Below are positions 1 to 6,295 of a stretch of 8,217 bases of DNA, piece by piece; within the stretch, counting starts at the first letter, position 1, and every line of letters starts with the position of its first letter. Under the pieces are notes generated by a model. It did no database searches. It was not told where the DNA came from and saw only the letters and a program-made list of their open reading frames with translations. The stretch spans positions 1 to 8,217 of the forward strand of contig JAUSQB010000209.1 in the NCBI GenBank assembly GCA_030652715.1. Reading direction: 5' to 3'. The position numbers and the translations under genes were made by a program. The stretch is from Rugosibacter sp. (GTDB lineage Bacteria > Pseudomonadota > Gammaproteobacteria > Burkholderiales > Rhodocyclaceae).

Positions 1-302
1 GGCAGGCCGTGGCAATCCCAGCCCGGCACATAGGGCGCGTCGAACCCGGCCAGGGTTTTTGAGCGCACGATGATGTCTTTCAATAATTTATTCACCGCAT
101 GGCCGAGGTGAATATCGCCATTGGCATAGGGCGGGCCGTCATGCAGCACAAAGCGCGGGCGGCCTTTGGCAGCGGCGCGGATTTTGTTGTACAGCTTTTG
201 CTCTTGCCAGGCCCTGATCCAGCCCGGTTCGCGCCGGGCCAGGTCGCCCCGCATCGGAAAGGGCGTGTCGGGCATGTTAAGAGTTTTGCGGTAATCAGCC
301 AT
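1..302 (-). CDS. ileS: Isoleucyl-tRNA synthetase, N-terminal fragment
   Basis: Class I aminoacyl-tRNA synthetase that charges tRNA-Ile in the cytoplasm. Only the first 100 codons lie in the window; the rest runs off the left edge. Reading from ATG at 302-300 the protein opens [20 protein letters not shown]. It then has the conserved stretch [18 protein letters not shown], where HLGH at residues 65-68 is the class I HIGH signature that binds ATP, and GWDCHGLP at about residues 94-101, typical of IleS. The start codon lies inside the end of ribF: the sequence ATGGCTGA carries the ileS start and the ribF TGA stop. There is no Shine-Dalgarno just upstream, so translation is probably coupled to ribF. 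The ribF-ileS order is common in proteobacteria and is often followed by lspA, which would be outside this window. The family call is near certain; the full length cannot be judged. Confidence 0.97.
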   Translation of the reverse strand, partial: MADYRKTLNMPDTPFPMRGDLARREPGWIRAWQEQKLYNKIRAAAKGRPRFVLHDGPPYANGDIHLGHAVNKLLKDIIVRSKTLAGFDAPYVPGWDCHGL

Positions 303-1245
303 GAGATGTCATGTTATGTGAACAAAGAGCAAAATAGACTCGTGCTGCGGCAACATCGCGCGTGATCTGCGCTTTGAGCAGGTACAGTGAAGCGAATTTT
401 TTTTCGCCACGCAGTTTGTGCAAAAAATCTACCGTGACATGTGCGCCATAAATGTCACGGTCAAAATTCAGCAAGTGTACTTCGAGTACAGGGCGCAGGC
501 CGTCGGCGATGGTAGGCCGTACACCAATGTTGGCAACGCCTGGCATGGGCTGTGCATCGATGCCCGTGACAGTGACGGCAAAAACACCCGTCAAGGGCAA
601 CAGCGTGTGCTTGATACGAATGTTCAGCGTTGGGTAACCCAAAGTACGCCCGACTTTATCGCCATGTACGATGCGTCCGGCAATGACATAGGCGCGACCG
701 AGCAGGGCACGTGCCTGTTCGATATCTCCAGCGGCAAGTGCATCGCGCACAGCCGAGCTGGAAATGCGCAGATTTCCTTGCATTACGGTGTGCATGGCCT
801 CGGTGCCAAAGTGGTGGGTAATGCCAGCTTGCTGAAACAGGGCAAAATTGCCTTTGCGACCTTTGCCAAAGCAAAAATCATCGCCAATGATCAGGTGCCG
901 TACCGAGAGACCTCGAACCAGAACGGTGTCAATGAAATCTTCCGCAGTGATCTCGGCTAGCGCTGCATTGAAGGGGCATACATGCACGCGATCAACACCG
1001 CATTCGGCCAGCAAAGTCATTTTTTCACGGAAGTTGGACAACCGCGCCGGGGCTTGTGCAGGATTAAGAAATTCGCGGGGATGCGGATCGAAAGTCAGCA
1101 CTGTTGCTGGCAACGTACATTCGCGTGCCTTGGCGATCAGGCGCGCCAGCAGGGCGCGATGCCCACGATGCACGCCATCAAAATTGCCAATGGTCAGCAC
1201 CGTTGGTGTTGTCGCCCGGGAGGGAATGCCGCGAAAAACCAGCAT
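295..1245 (-). CDS. ribF: Bifunctional riboflavin kinase / FAD synthetase
   Basis: Phosphorylates riboflavin to FMN and then adenylylates FMN to FAD, so it supplies both flavin cofactors in the cytoplasm. The protein is 316 aa, the usual length. The N-terminal FAD synthetase domain (about residues 12-180) shows the nucleotidyltransferase signature [10 protein letters not shown] at 20-29, FDPHP at 52-56 and RISSSAVR at 160-167. The C-terminal riboflavin kinase domain (about 183-308) shows [10 protein letters not shown] at 199-208, [11 protein letters not shown] at 236-246 and the likely catalytic Glu255 in LEVHLLNFD. The start at 1245 fits family N termini (M-x-x-x-RG before the first strand). 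There is no recognisable Shine-Dalgarno upstream of it; a TGATATAAT extended -10 sits about 30 bases upstream. The gene overlaps ileS by 8 bases, so the two are probably co-transcribed. The neighbouring flavin oxidoreductase (1443-2438) is divergent and uses the product, but co-regulation is only a guess. Confidence 0.97.
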   Translation of the reverse strand: MLVFRGIPSRATTPTVLTIGNFDGVHRGHRALLARLIAKARECTLPATVLTFDPHPREFLNPAQAPARLSNFREKMTLLAECGVDRVHVCPFNAALAEITAEDFIDTVLVRGLSVRHLIIGDDFCFGKGRKGNFALFQQAGITHHFGTEAMHTVMQGNLRISSSAVRDALAAGDIEQARALLGRAYVIAGRIVHGDKVGRTLGYPTLNIRIKHTLLPLTGVFAVTVTGIDAQPMPGVANIGVRPTIADGLRPVLEVHLLNFDRDIYGAHVTVDFLHKLRGEKKFASLYLLKAQITRDVAAARVYFALCSHNMTSHG

Positions 1246-1275
1246 GAAAGGAAAAAGGATTGCAGGAAACCGTCG

Positions 1276-1284
1276 ATTATATCA
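1276..1284 (-). promoter_or_regulatory. Extended -10 promoter for ribF-ileS
   Basis: Read on the minus strand, 1284 to 1276 is TGATATAAT: a perfect TATAAT hexamer preceded by the TGn of an extended -10 element. No good TTGACA-like -35 lies 16-18 bases upstream, which is typical of extended -10 promoters. Transcription would start near 1269-1270 and give a leader of roughly 25 bases before the ribF ATG. That leader has no clear Shine-Dalgarno. Prediction by eye only. Confidence 0.6.
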
Positions 1285-1384
1285 AGCCAACGGCACATAT
1301 CATCTTGTTTTGGCTTTATAAATGGATAATTGCAAGAGGTTGTCTTATTTATGACGTGGCCTGCATCAAGACAGGTGGTTAGCG

Positions 1385-1412
1385 CTTGACGCTAAACTTG
1401 CTACCTTGACGC
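1385..1412 (+). repeat. Spaced direct repeat CTTGACGC x2
   Basis: The octamer CTTGACGC occurs at 1385-1392 and again at 1405-1412, exactly 20 bases apart (about two helical turns), just upstream of the flavin oxidoreductase start. A third partial match (CTTG) lies between them. Two same-face half sites could be an operator, or either TTGACG could serve as a -35, but I see no convincing -10 at the right distance. The role is unknown and chance cannot be excluded. Confidence 0.4.
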
Positions 1413-1431
1413 GACGTGCGTGAACGCTATC

Positions 1432-1437
1432 GGAAGG
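1432..1437 (+). promoter_or_regulatory. Ribosome binding site of the LLM oxidoreductase
   Basis: GGAAGG ends five bases before the ATG at 1443 and only two bases before the ATG at 1440. The spacing favours 1443 as the true start, giving a protein that opens [11 protein letters not shown] as family members do. It also argues against the upstream in-frame GTG at 1416. Confidence 0.65.
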
Positions 1438-1442
1438 TAATG

Positions 1443-2438
1443 ATGATTCCTTTTTCAGTACTTGATCTCTCGCCTGTCGTAACGGGCGGTACAGTGGCGC
1501 AATCGTTGGCCAATACGCTGAATTTAGCGCAGCATGCCGAACGGCTGGGTTACCGGCGCTATTGGCTGGCCGAGCACCACGGGATTCCCGGCATTGCCAG
1601 CGCAGCAACGGCTGTGGTCATCGGCCATGTGGCCGCAGGCACGCAGTGTATTCGCGTAGGTGCCGGCGGCATCATGCTGCCGAATCATGCCCCTTTGGTG
1701 ATTGCGGAACAATTTGGTACTTTGGAGGCGTTGTTTCCGGGGCGCATTGATTTAGGTCTAGGGCGCGCACCAGGCTCGGATCAGGCTACAGCACGGGCGC
1801 TCAGGCGCAATCTGGCGGCGGATGAAAACCAGTTTCCGCGCGACGTGGTCGAGCTGATGGCGTATTTTTCCGGCACCCCCGCGACCCAGGCTGGCCAGGC
1901 AGTTCATGCCATTCCCGGCGAAGGGGCGAATGTGCCGATCTGGATTTTAGGGTCGAGCTTGTTTGGTGCGTCGCTCGCTGCTGCGCTGGGTTTGCCGTTT
2001 TCATTTGCCTCGCATTTTGCCCCGGCGCAGATGCAAGAAGCCATCCACATTTATCGCACACAGTTTCGCCCGTCGGCGCAGCTGGATACACCGTATGTCA
2101 TGCTGGGCTTTAGCGTCTTTGCCGCAGAAACCGACGACCAGGGACATTTTTTGGCCAGTTCCATGCAGCAGATGATCCTGAATTTACGTCGCGGCCGTCC
2201 CACCACGCTACAGCCGCCGGTGGATGATTTTCTCGGCAGACTTGCTCCCCATGAGAGATCAATGCTGGAAGAAGCGCTTTCGTGTTCGGCCATCGGCTCG
2301 CCAGCCTCGGTGCGCGCCGCCATGACAGAATTTATCGAGCGCACAGGGGCGGATGAACTCATCATTACTTGCCAGATTTTTGACCACGCCGCGCGTCTGC
2401 GCTCGTATGAAATTGCTGCAGAAGTGCGTGGAGGTTGA
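1443..2438 (+). CDS. LLM-class flavin-dependent oxidoreductase (YhbW/MsnO8 type)
   Basis: Luciferase-like monooxygenase family protein, expected to be a cytoplasmic TIM barrel that uses reduced FMN or F420-like flavin and oxygen. The substrate is unknown. From ATG 1443 it is 331 aa, normal for the family. The subgroup is recognised from [14 protein letters not shown] at residues 4-17, [19 protein letters not shown] at 35-53, the strand [21 protein letters not shown] at about 70-90, and the signature [16 protein letters not shown] at 98-113 with the Gly-Arg-Ala-Pro loop. WILGSS at 167-172 is a further conserved barrel strand. It resembles E. coli YhbW, which has no settled function. It stands alone on the plus strand, divergent from ribF and convergent with the amidase. 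It has a good Shine-Dalgarno, but I could not assign a promoter. Confident of family; the substrate cannot be named. Confidence 0.93.
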   Translation: MIPFSVLDLSPVVTGGTVAQSLANTLNLAQHAERLGYRRYWLAEHHGIPGIASAATAVVIGHVAAGTQCIRVGAGGIMLPNHAPLVIAEQFGTLEALFPGRIDLGLGRAPGSDQATARALRRNLAADENQFPRDVVELMAYFSGTPATQAGQAVHAIPGEGANVPIWILGSSLFGASLAAALGLPFSFASHFAPAQMQEAIHIYRTQFRPSAQLDTPYVMLGFSVFAAETDDQGHFLASSMQQMILNLRRGRPTTLQPPVDDFLGRLAPHERSMLEEALSCSAIGSPASVRAAMTEFIERTGADELIITCQIFDHAARLRSYEIAAEVRGG

Positions 2439-2454
2439 TGCGGTGGGGCTCCTG

Positions 2455-2490
2455 CGATTGATCTCGGCCTCTTGCGGGCAGGATCAATCG
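2455..2490. terminator. Inverted repeat between convergent genes, possible two-way terminator
   Basis: CGATTGATC (2455-2463) is the exact reverse complement of GATCAATCG (2482-2490): a 9-bp perfect stem with an 18-base loop. It lies between the oxidoreductase stop and the amidase, and the right arm contains the amidase TGA stop (2486-2484). Neither strand has a run of T after the stem, so a classical intrinsic terminator is not supported. It may still block read-through from either side or stabilise both 3' ends. Confidence 0.4.
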
Positions 2491-3806
2491 AGCAACGCGA
2501 GCTTTGATTTTGCCAAAGGCGGGTTTTTAGAAAAATAACGCTGCAAACCTTGCAGAATCGCGGTGGCCATGCGGTCTTGATAGCTTTCGTCGTTGAGCCG
2601 CTTTTCTTCTTCCGGGTTGGAAATAAAGGCTGTTTCAATCAAGATGGAGGGAATGTCCGGGGCTTTGAGCACAGCAAACCCGGCTTGTTCAACCTGCGCC
2701 TTGTGCAGTGTGTTGATGTGGCGCAATTCGCCCAGCACGGCCTGGCCCAGCTTCAGACTGTCGTTGTTGGTCGCGGTTTGCGATAAATCGAGCAAGGTGC
2801 GGGCTAGGTAAGGGTCTTTGGTGCGGATATTCACACCACCGATTAAATCAGCGTCATTTTCTTTTTTGGCCAGCCACCGCGCCGCAGAGCTACTGGCACC
2901 GTTTTCAGACAGAACAAACACACTCGACCCGCGCGCGGTCGGCTTAATGAAGGCATCGGCATGCACGGAAACGAAAAGATCCGCACGAAGGCGGCGAGCT
3001 TTTTCAACGCGCTGATTCAGCGGAATGAAAAAATCGCCATCGCGGGTGAGTACCGCACGCATGTTGGGCACGGCATCAATTTTTGCTTTTAGCCGCTTGG
3101 CTATGGCCAGGGTGACATGTTTTTCATAGCTGCCACCTCGGCCAATTGCTCCCGGGTCTTCACCGCCATGTCCGGGGTCCAGGACGATGGTCACCAGCCG
3201 TGAGATGTTTGGCGCAGTGTCGTCGCCTGGTTTTGTCTCTGCTGCTTTGGCGGAACGAGGCTCTTCGGGGCGGTCAAGTGCTGCTGGCGAGTTAGCAGCA
3301 GGTGAGGGGCTTGCCGCTTTGTCGAGCAACGCCATCAAGGGATCGAGCGGTTGCGCCGGATAAACATCCAGCACCAAACGGTGGCCATATTCGCCGACGG
3401 GTTGCAATGAAAATATCTGTGGCTTTACTTCGGCCTTTAATTCAATGACCAAGCGCACAACACCGGGTCGATTACGGCCTGCACGAATGAGCTGGATGTA
3501 CGGATCATGGCCGAGAATTTTTGACGGCAGGGATTGCAAGACCGCATTGAATTCAACCCCTTTGAGATCGACGACTAGGCGATCAGGGTCTTTTAGCAGT
3601 AGTGAGGCGAATTCAAGCGGCTGGTTGTGCTCCAGCGTGACGCGGGTGTAGTCTGCTGCAGGCCAAACGCGTACAGCCAGAATACTGGCTATCGCCGTTT
3701 CGCCAGCGCCGACTTTTGTTACCCACAGTGTCAGCCCGGCGGCGGCAAATTTGAGGAGATCGCGGCGCTTGGGGTAATGCTGGCACCGAGGCAGTTGGTC
3801 AGACAT
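2484..3806 (-). CDS. amiC: Tat-exported N-acetylmuramoyl-L-alanine amidase with AMIN domain
   Basis: Periplasmic zinc amidase that cleaves the bond between MurNAc and L-alanine in peptidoglycan, needed to split daughter cells. From ATG 3806 it is 440 aa. Residues 1-40 are a twin-arginine signal: KRRDLLKF at 13-20, then a hydrophobic stretch to about 33. The AMIN domain (about 43-150) normally targets these enzymes to the septum. A Pro/Ala/Glu-rich linker covers about 163-202. The Amidase_3 domain (about 204-425) shows the zinc ligands His213 (LDPGHGG), Glu228 (SYEKH) and His282 (VSVHADAF) and the catalytic Glu391 (LIETAFISN). A TTG at 3836 would add ten residues before this ATG; the ATG gives the normal short Tat n-region. 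The first 25 codons overlap the 3' end of tsaE in another frame, and no Shine-Dalgarno is visible, so coupled translation is likely. tsaE-amiC is a usual proteobacterial order, but the commonly following mutL is absent here. AmiB-like paralogues share the architecture; the Tat signal favours amiC. Confidence 0.93.
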   Translation of the reverse strand: MSDQLPRCQHYPKRRDLLKFAAAGLTLWVTKVGAGETAIASILAVRVWPAADYTRVTLEHNQPLEFASLLLKDPDRLVVDLKGVEFNAVLQSLPSKILGHDPYIQLIRAGRNRPGVVRLVIELKAEVKPQIFSLQPVGEYGHRLVLDVYPAQPLDPLMALLDKAASPSPAANSPAALDRPEEPRSAKAAETKPGDDTAPNISRLVTIVLDPGHGGEDPGAIGRGGSYEKHVTLAIAKRLKAKIDAVPNMRAVLTRDGDFFIPLNQRVEKARRLRADLFVSVHADAFIKPTARGSSVFVLSENGASSSAARWLAKKENDADLIGGVNIRTKDPYLARTLLDLSQTATNNDSLKLGQAVLGELRHINTLHKAQVEQAGFAVLKAPDIPSILIETAFISNPEEEKRLNDESYQDRMATAILQGLQRYFSKNPPLAKSKLALLD

Positions 3807-4309
3807 AGGCGGCCGCGTGCGCTGGTGGCACGACAAAACGCTTCACGGTGCGCAGTGGGTAAAGCGGTGGGCGACTCTGTGGCTGAATCTGGCGCGGTGA
3901 CCACACGCAGTTCAATGTGGATATCTGCGGGTGGAAGGTATGGCGCGGCCTGGTCTGGCCATTCGACCAGACAAACGCCACTTCCTGAAAAATATTCATC
4001 CAAGCCTGCATCGAGATATTCTTCCGGCTGATTGAGTCGATAAAAATCAAAGTGATATAAGTTTAATCCAGAAACAGCATGAACTTCAAGCAGTGTATAT
4101 GTCGGGCTCTTGACCGGGCCGGTTTCACCCAGGCCGCGCAGCAGACCGCGCACGAACGTGGTTTTGCCCGCGCCAAGATCGCCGTGCAGCCAGATCACCA
4201 GCCCGGGGGTAAGGTACTGGGTGTTTGCAAAGCGTGCGCCGAAGCCCAATGTCGCCGCTTCATCGGACAAAGAAAACCGGCTTGCTAAAGTAAGATGCGC
4301 ATCATGCAT
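3731..4309 (-). CDS. tsaE: tRNA t6A37 biosynthesis ATPase TsaE
   Basis: Small P-loop ATPase that works with TsaB and TsaD (and TsaC) to put threonylcarbamoyl on A37 of ANN-decoding tRNAs, in the cytoplasm. From ATG 4309 it is 192 aa. Visible motifs are Walker A GDLGAGKTT at 43-51, the SPTYTLLE switch at 68-75, LYHFDFYRL at 84-92 and the LVEWPDQ motif at 114-120. It is longer than E. coli TsaE (about 153 aa). One reason is an insert of roughly 17 residues rich in Thr, Pro, Ser and Ala (about 141-158) between C-terminal strands. The other is a tail of about 18 residues (GASITPS...NLPPPG) beyond the normal end. The last 24 codons overlap the amidase start in another frame. The start codon shares the ATGCAT palindrome with queG on the opposite strand. 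No Shine-Dalgarno is seen, and the promoter must lie inside queG. The GTG at 4321 is a possible alternative start. Confidence 0.93.
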   Translation of the reverse strand: MHDAHLTLASRFSLSDEAATLGFGARFANTQYLTPGLVIWLHGDLGAGKTTFVRGLLRGLGETGPVKSPTYTLLEVHAVSGLNLYHFDFYRLNQPEEYLDAGLDEYFSGSGVCLVEWPDQAAPYLPPADIHIELRVVTAPDSATESPTALPTAHREAFCRATSARGRLCLTNCLGASITPSAAISSNLPPPG

Positions 4310-5371
4310 GATCAGTGGCACACGGTGAAGGAAAACATACGGCGCTGGGGCCGCGAATTGGGTTTTGATGCCATTGGCTTTGCTCGTGCCGAGACGGGCG
4401 ATGCGCCCGCTCAGCTGGCTGCCTGGCTTGCCGCCGGGTTTCATGGCGAGATGGATTATATGGCGGCGCATGTGTCAGCAGTCGGTGCTAAACGTGCCCT
4501 GCCCACCGAGCTTGTGCCGGGCACGCAAAGCATTATCACGGTGCGCATGAATTACCGGCCTGCCAGCGCCGACGCACAAGAAGCCCTGGCGGATACGCAG
4601 CGTGCCTATATCTCGCGGTATGCCCTGGGGCGCGATTATCACAAGGTGATGCGCGCACGCCTGCAAGCGCTGGCTGATCGCATGACAGAAGCATTGGGTG
4701 AATTTGCGCATCGCGTATTTACTGATTCCGCGCCGGTGATGGAGGTACAACTGGCAAAGCAAAGCGGCCTGGGCTGGCGCGGCAAGCACACCTTGCTATT
4801 GGATCGCGAGGTGGGGTCGTATTTTTTTCTGGGTGAAATTTATAGTGAATTGCCGTTGCCACCCGATACGCCGGTGACAGACCACTGCGGCAGCTGCACG
4901 GCTTGTATTGATAGCTGCCCCACCGAAGCTTTGATCGCACCCTATCAACTGGATGCGCGACGTTGCATTTCCTATCTGACGATCGAGCTGAAAAACAGCA
5001 TTCCGGAGCCCTTGCGAGAAGGTCTCGGCAATCGCATTTATGGCTGTGACGATTGCCAGCTGGCTTGTCCGTGGAACCGTTTTTCGCCATTAACGCGAGA
5101 AGCTGATTTTGCGCCTCGCCATGATCTGGATAAGGCGACATTGATCGAGCTTTTTGCCTGGACGAAAGACGAGTTCGCTGAGCGAATGGCAGGCTCGGCT
5201 ATTCGCCGTATCGGGTATGAGCGCTGGTTACGCAATATCGCGGTGGCGCTCGGCAATGCGCCCACGTGCGACGATGTTATTCGTGCCTTGCGGGCGAGAG
5301 AGAACGATCCGTCTGCTTTGGTGCGCGAACATGTTGCCTGGGCATTGGCATGCCATCAGTCAAACTGCTAA
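4295..5371 (+). CDS. queG: Epoxyqueuosine reductase QueG
   Basis: Cobalamin-dependent iron-sulfur enzyme that reduces epoxyqueuosine to queuosine at the wobble position of GUN-anticodon tRNAs, the last step of the pathway. From ATG 4295 it is 358 aa; ATG 4304 would give 355 aa, and neither has a clear Shine-Dalgarno. The cobalamin-binding N-terminal half shows VFTDSAPVMEVQLAKQSGLGW at about 141-161 with the likely proton donor Asp144, then GKHTLLL at 163-169. The two 4Fe-4S clusters are carried by Cys198, Cys201, Cys204 and Cys208 (HCGSCTACIDSCP), Cys224, and Cys251, Cys254 and Cys258 (YGCDDCQLACPWNRF). The C-terminal part (about 285-350) looks like the HEAT-like repeat that contacts tRNA, with RENDPSALVREHVAWAL near the end. 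All expected cysteines are present. It is divergent from tsaE, with overlapping 5' ends, and convergent with the STAS-like gene. Confidence 0.95.
   Translation: MRIMHDQWHTVKENIRRWGRELGFDAIGFARAETGDAPAQLAAWLAAGFHGEMDYMAAHVSAVGAKRALPTELVPGTQSIITVRMNYRPASADAQEALADTQRAYISRYALGRDYHKVMRARLQALADRMTEALGEFAHRVFTDSAPVMEVQLAKQSGLGWRGKHTLLLDREVGSYFFLGEIYSELPLPPDTPVTDHCGSCTACIDSCPTEALIAPYQLDARRCISYLTIELKNSIPEPLREGLGNRIYGCDDCQLACPWNRFSPLTREADFAPRHDLDKATLIELFAWTKDEFAERMAGSAIRRIGYERWLRNIAVALGNAPTCDDVIRALRARENDPSALVREHVAWALACHQSNC
4301..4312. other. Palindrome carrying start codons of two divergent genes
   Basis: ATCATGCATGAT is a perfect 12-bp palindrome. Read on the minus strand it gives the tsaE start ATG (4309-4307) followed by CAT GAT. 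Read on the plus strand it gives ATG (4304-4306) CAT GAT in the queG frame, either the queG start or its fourth codon if ATG 4295 is used. Both proteins therefore contain Met-His-Asp at or next to their N termini. The two coding regions overlap head to head by 6 or 15 bases with no intergenic spacer. Confidence 0.85.
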
Positions 5372-5428
5372 GAGGCAGGCTGCATTAAGCGCGCGTTAGT
5401 TATAACGTTACAGGCAAGGTAAGCACCG

Positions 5429-5788
5429 TTAGTTGGCAGGCATCGTCTCAGCAAGCCAGGCCCGGGCAGGGGCCTCTTCTTCGAAGACGCGTACATCGGC
5501 TTCTACGAAGATCTGCGATAGCCAGGCGCTCCATGTCACCCATTGGCTGCTGGTGAGCACCGCGATGCGATTGAAGTCATGTGTATGCGCACGGGAAAAG
5601 CGGACTTCTTCCCAGGCGACATCGATTGTCAAGCTGAGCATTTCACGCACATCTACCAATAGATTCACAGGGCCCGTAAAGCGTATTTTATAAAGCACCA
5701 GTTCTTCGAATTCCTTGAAATCGGCCAGCGTAAATTCACCGAGGACGGCGAATTGAACAAGGTGATCGGTATGTTGAATGGCAATCAT
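5429..5788 (-). CDS. SpoIIAA/STAS-like small protein
   Basis: A 119-aa soluble protein that resembles the SpoIIAA-like (STAS/SEC14-like) family, whose cellular role is largely unknown. Features that fit are GEFTLADFKEFEELV at 17-31, the strand VNLLVDVREM at 41-50, the Trp-containing helix AWEEVRFSRAHTHDFNRIAVL at about 58-78, a second Trp block SSQWVTW at 80-86, and the end strand EADVRVFEEEAPARAWL at 96-112. There is no signal peptide or membrane segment. It has a gap of 127 bases to the HU gene upstream, with a terminator between them, so it is probably its own unit. I see no strong Shine-Dalgarno and no convincing promoter. Iterated GTTGAAT motifs lie around its start. It converges with queG over a 57-base spacer. 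The call rests on overall pattern and the spacing of conserved residues. Confidence 0.75.
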   Translation of the reverse strand: MIAIQHTDHLVQFAVLGEFTLADFKEFEELVLYKIRFTGPVNLLVDVREMLSLTIDVAWEEVRFSRAHTHDFNRIAVLTSSQWVTWSAWLSQIFVEADVRVFEEEAPARAWLAETMPAN

Positions 5789-5818
5789 AGGTTGATCTTT
5801 AGGTTGAATAAGTTGAAT
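5773..5818. repeat. Iterated GTTGAAT motif at the start of the STAS-like gene
   Basis: GTTGAAT occurs at 5773-5779, 5803-5809 and 5812-5818, with a variant GTTGATC at 5791-5797. The copies span the first codons and the leader of the STAS-like gene (minus strand, where it reads ATTCAAC). The spacings are 18, 12 and 9 bases. Multiple same-direction copies in a leader could be a protein-binding array or a simple slippage product; nothing in the sequence decides this. Confidence 0.35.
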
Positions 5819-5856
5819 GAAACTACCGACCTGCTATCAGGAGATAACTCGCCTCG

Positions 5857-5889
5857 AAAATACAACGGGCCCGCATGGCGAGCCCGTTG
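5857..5889 (-). terminator. Intrinsic terminator of the HU gene
   Basis: On the minus strand CAACGGGC (5889-5882) pairs with GCCCGTTG (5870-5863), an 8-bp GC-rich stem with an 11-base loop. It is followed by TATTTTCG, a short U-rich tract. It sits about 26 bases after the HU stop codon and before the STAS-like gene, so it should end the HU transcript. The U tract is modest, so some read-through is possible. Confidence 0.7.
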
Positions 5890-5915
5890 AAGTAATGCAG
5901 TACGGCAATAGGTGA

Positions 5916-6212
5916 TTACTTTTTGACGGCTTTTTTCTTGCCGGATACCGCTTCCTTGAAGCCGGAGCCTGCGCTGAACTTTGGCACAGTGGTTGCAGCA
6001 ATTTTGATCGTTGCACCGGTTTTAGGATTTTTGCCTGTACGTGCAGCACGTTTGGCCGACTTGAACGTACCAAAGCCTACGAGCGTTACGGTGTCACCCT
6101 TGGAAACAGCTTTAACAATTGCAGCAATGATGCTATCGAGAACTTTACCAGCAGATGCTTTGCTGACGTCGGCTCCAGTGGCTGCAATTTCAATCAGTTC
6201 AGCTTTATTCAT
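5916..6212 (-). CDS. hupB: DNA-binding protein HU
   Basis: Small nucleoid protein that binds and bends DNA as a dimer with little sequence preference. It has 98 aa and opens MNKAELIEIAATGADVSKAS. It has the dimerisation helices, GFGTF at 46-50, and the DNA-binding arm with RTGKNPKTG at 58-66. The usual family length is about 90 aa; the extra residues are a basic tail (SGKKKAVKK). The start is fixed by a strong GGAGGT eight bases upstream. A promoter lies in the 83-base gap after mnmA and a terminator follows, so the gene can be transcribed alone even if read-through from mnmA occurs. The absence of the Arg-Asn-His changes that mark IHF and the Lys-rich tail support HU over IHF. Whether to name it hupA or hupB cannot be settled from one copy. 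Confidence 0.95.
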   Translation of the reverse strand: MNKAELIEIAATGADVSKASAGKVLDSIIAAIVKAVSKGDTVTLVGFGTFKSAKRAARTGKNPKTGATIKIAATTVPKFSAGSGFKEAVSGKKKAVKK

Positions 6213-6220
6213 TCAAAAAT

Positions 6221-6226
6221 ACCTCC
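6221..6226 (-). promoter_or_regulatory. Strong ribosome binding site of the HU gene
   Basis: On the minus strand GGAGGT is followed by eight bases and the HU ATG. This is the strongest Shine-Dalgarno in the window and fits a very abundant protein. Most other genes here have weak or no such site. Confidence 0.85.
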
Positions 6227-6255
6227 AGAAATTTGCGGGCAGTTACCCGAGGAAA

Positions 6256-6284
6256 ATTCTAACCACATTTTTCAAGCTTGTTTA
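6256..6284 (-). promoter_or_regulatory. Sigma-70-type promoter for the HU gene
   Basis: On the minus strand TAAACA (6284-6279, four of six matches to TTGACA), a 17-base spacer and TAGAAT (6261-6256, five of six to TATAAT). Transcription would start near 6249 and give a leader of about 37 bases containing the GGAGGT site. It lies wholly in the gap after mnmA. Predicted by eye. Confidence 0.5.
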
Positions 6285-6295
6285 TGCATTTAGCG

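Noticed and set aside
418..960. A 180-codon open frame on the plus strand
   Set aside because: It lies antisense to ribF, whose motifs are complete, and its translation shows no family features.
1325..1330. GATAAT as a -10 for the oxidoreductase
   Set aside because: The nearest -35-like hexamer (TTGTTT, 1305-1310) is only 14 bases away, and the leader would be over 100 bases. Not convincing.
2051..2638. A 195-codon open frame on the minus strand across the oxidoreductase and amidase ends
   Set aside because: It is a shadow of two well supported genes, with basic low-information sequence and no start site.
3799..4050. Possible frameshift in tsaE, since another frame stops exactly at the amidase start
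   Set aside because: The frame that carries Walker A also reads on into AHREAFCRATSARGRLCL, which aligns with the normal TsaE C terminus. No shift is needed; the tail is just long.
4264..4291. Weak promoter for queG (CGGACA, 16 bases, TAAAGT)
   Set aside because: Both hexamers match only four of six positions, and the start would fall at or past the ATG at 4295. Too weak to list as a feature.
5394..5410. Small palindromes GTTATAAC and TAACGTTA after queG, as a terminator
   Set aside because: The best hairpin has a 5-bp AT-rich stem and no T run. CGTTAGTT also repeats at 5427-5434, but nothing more supports a function.
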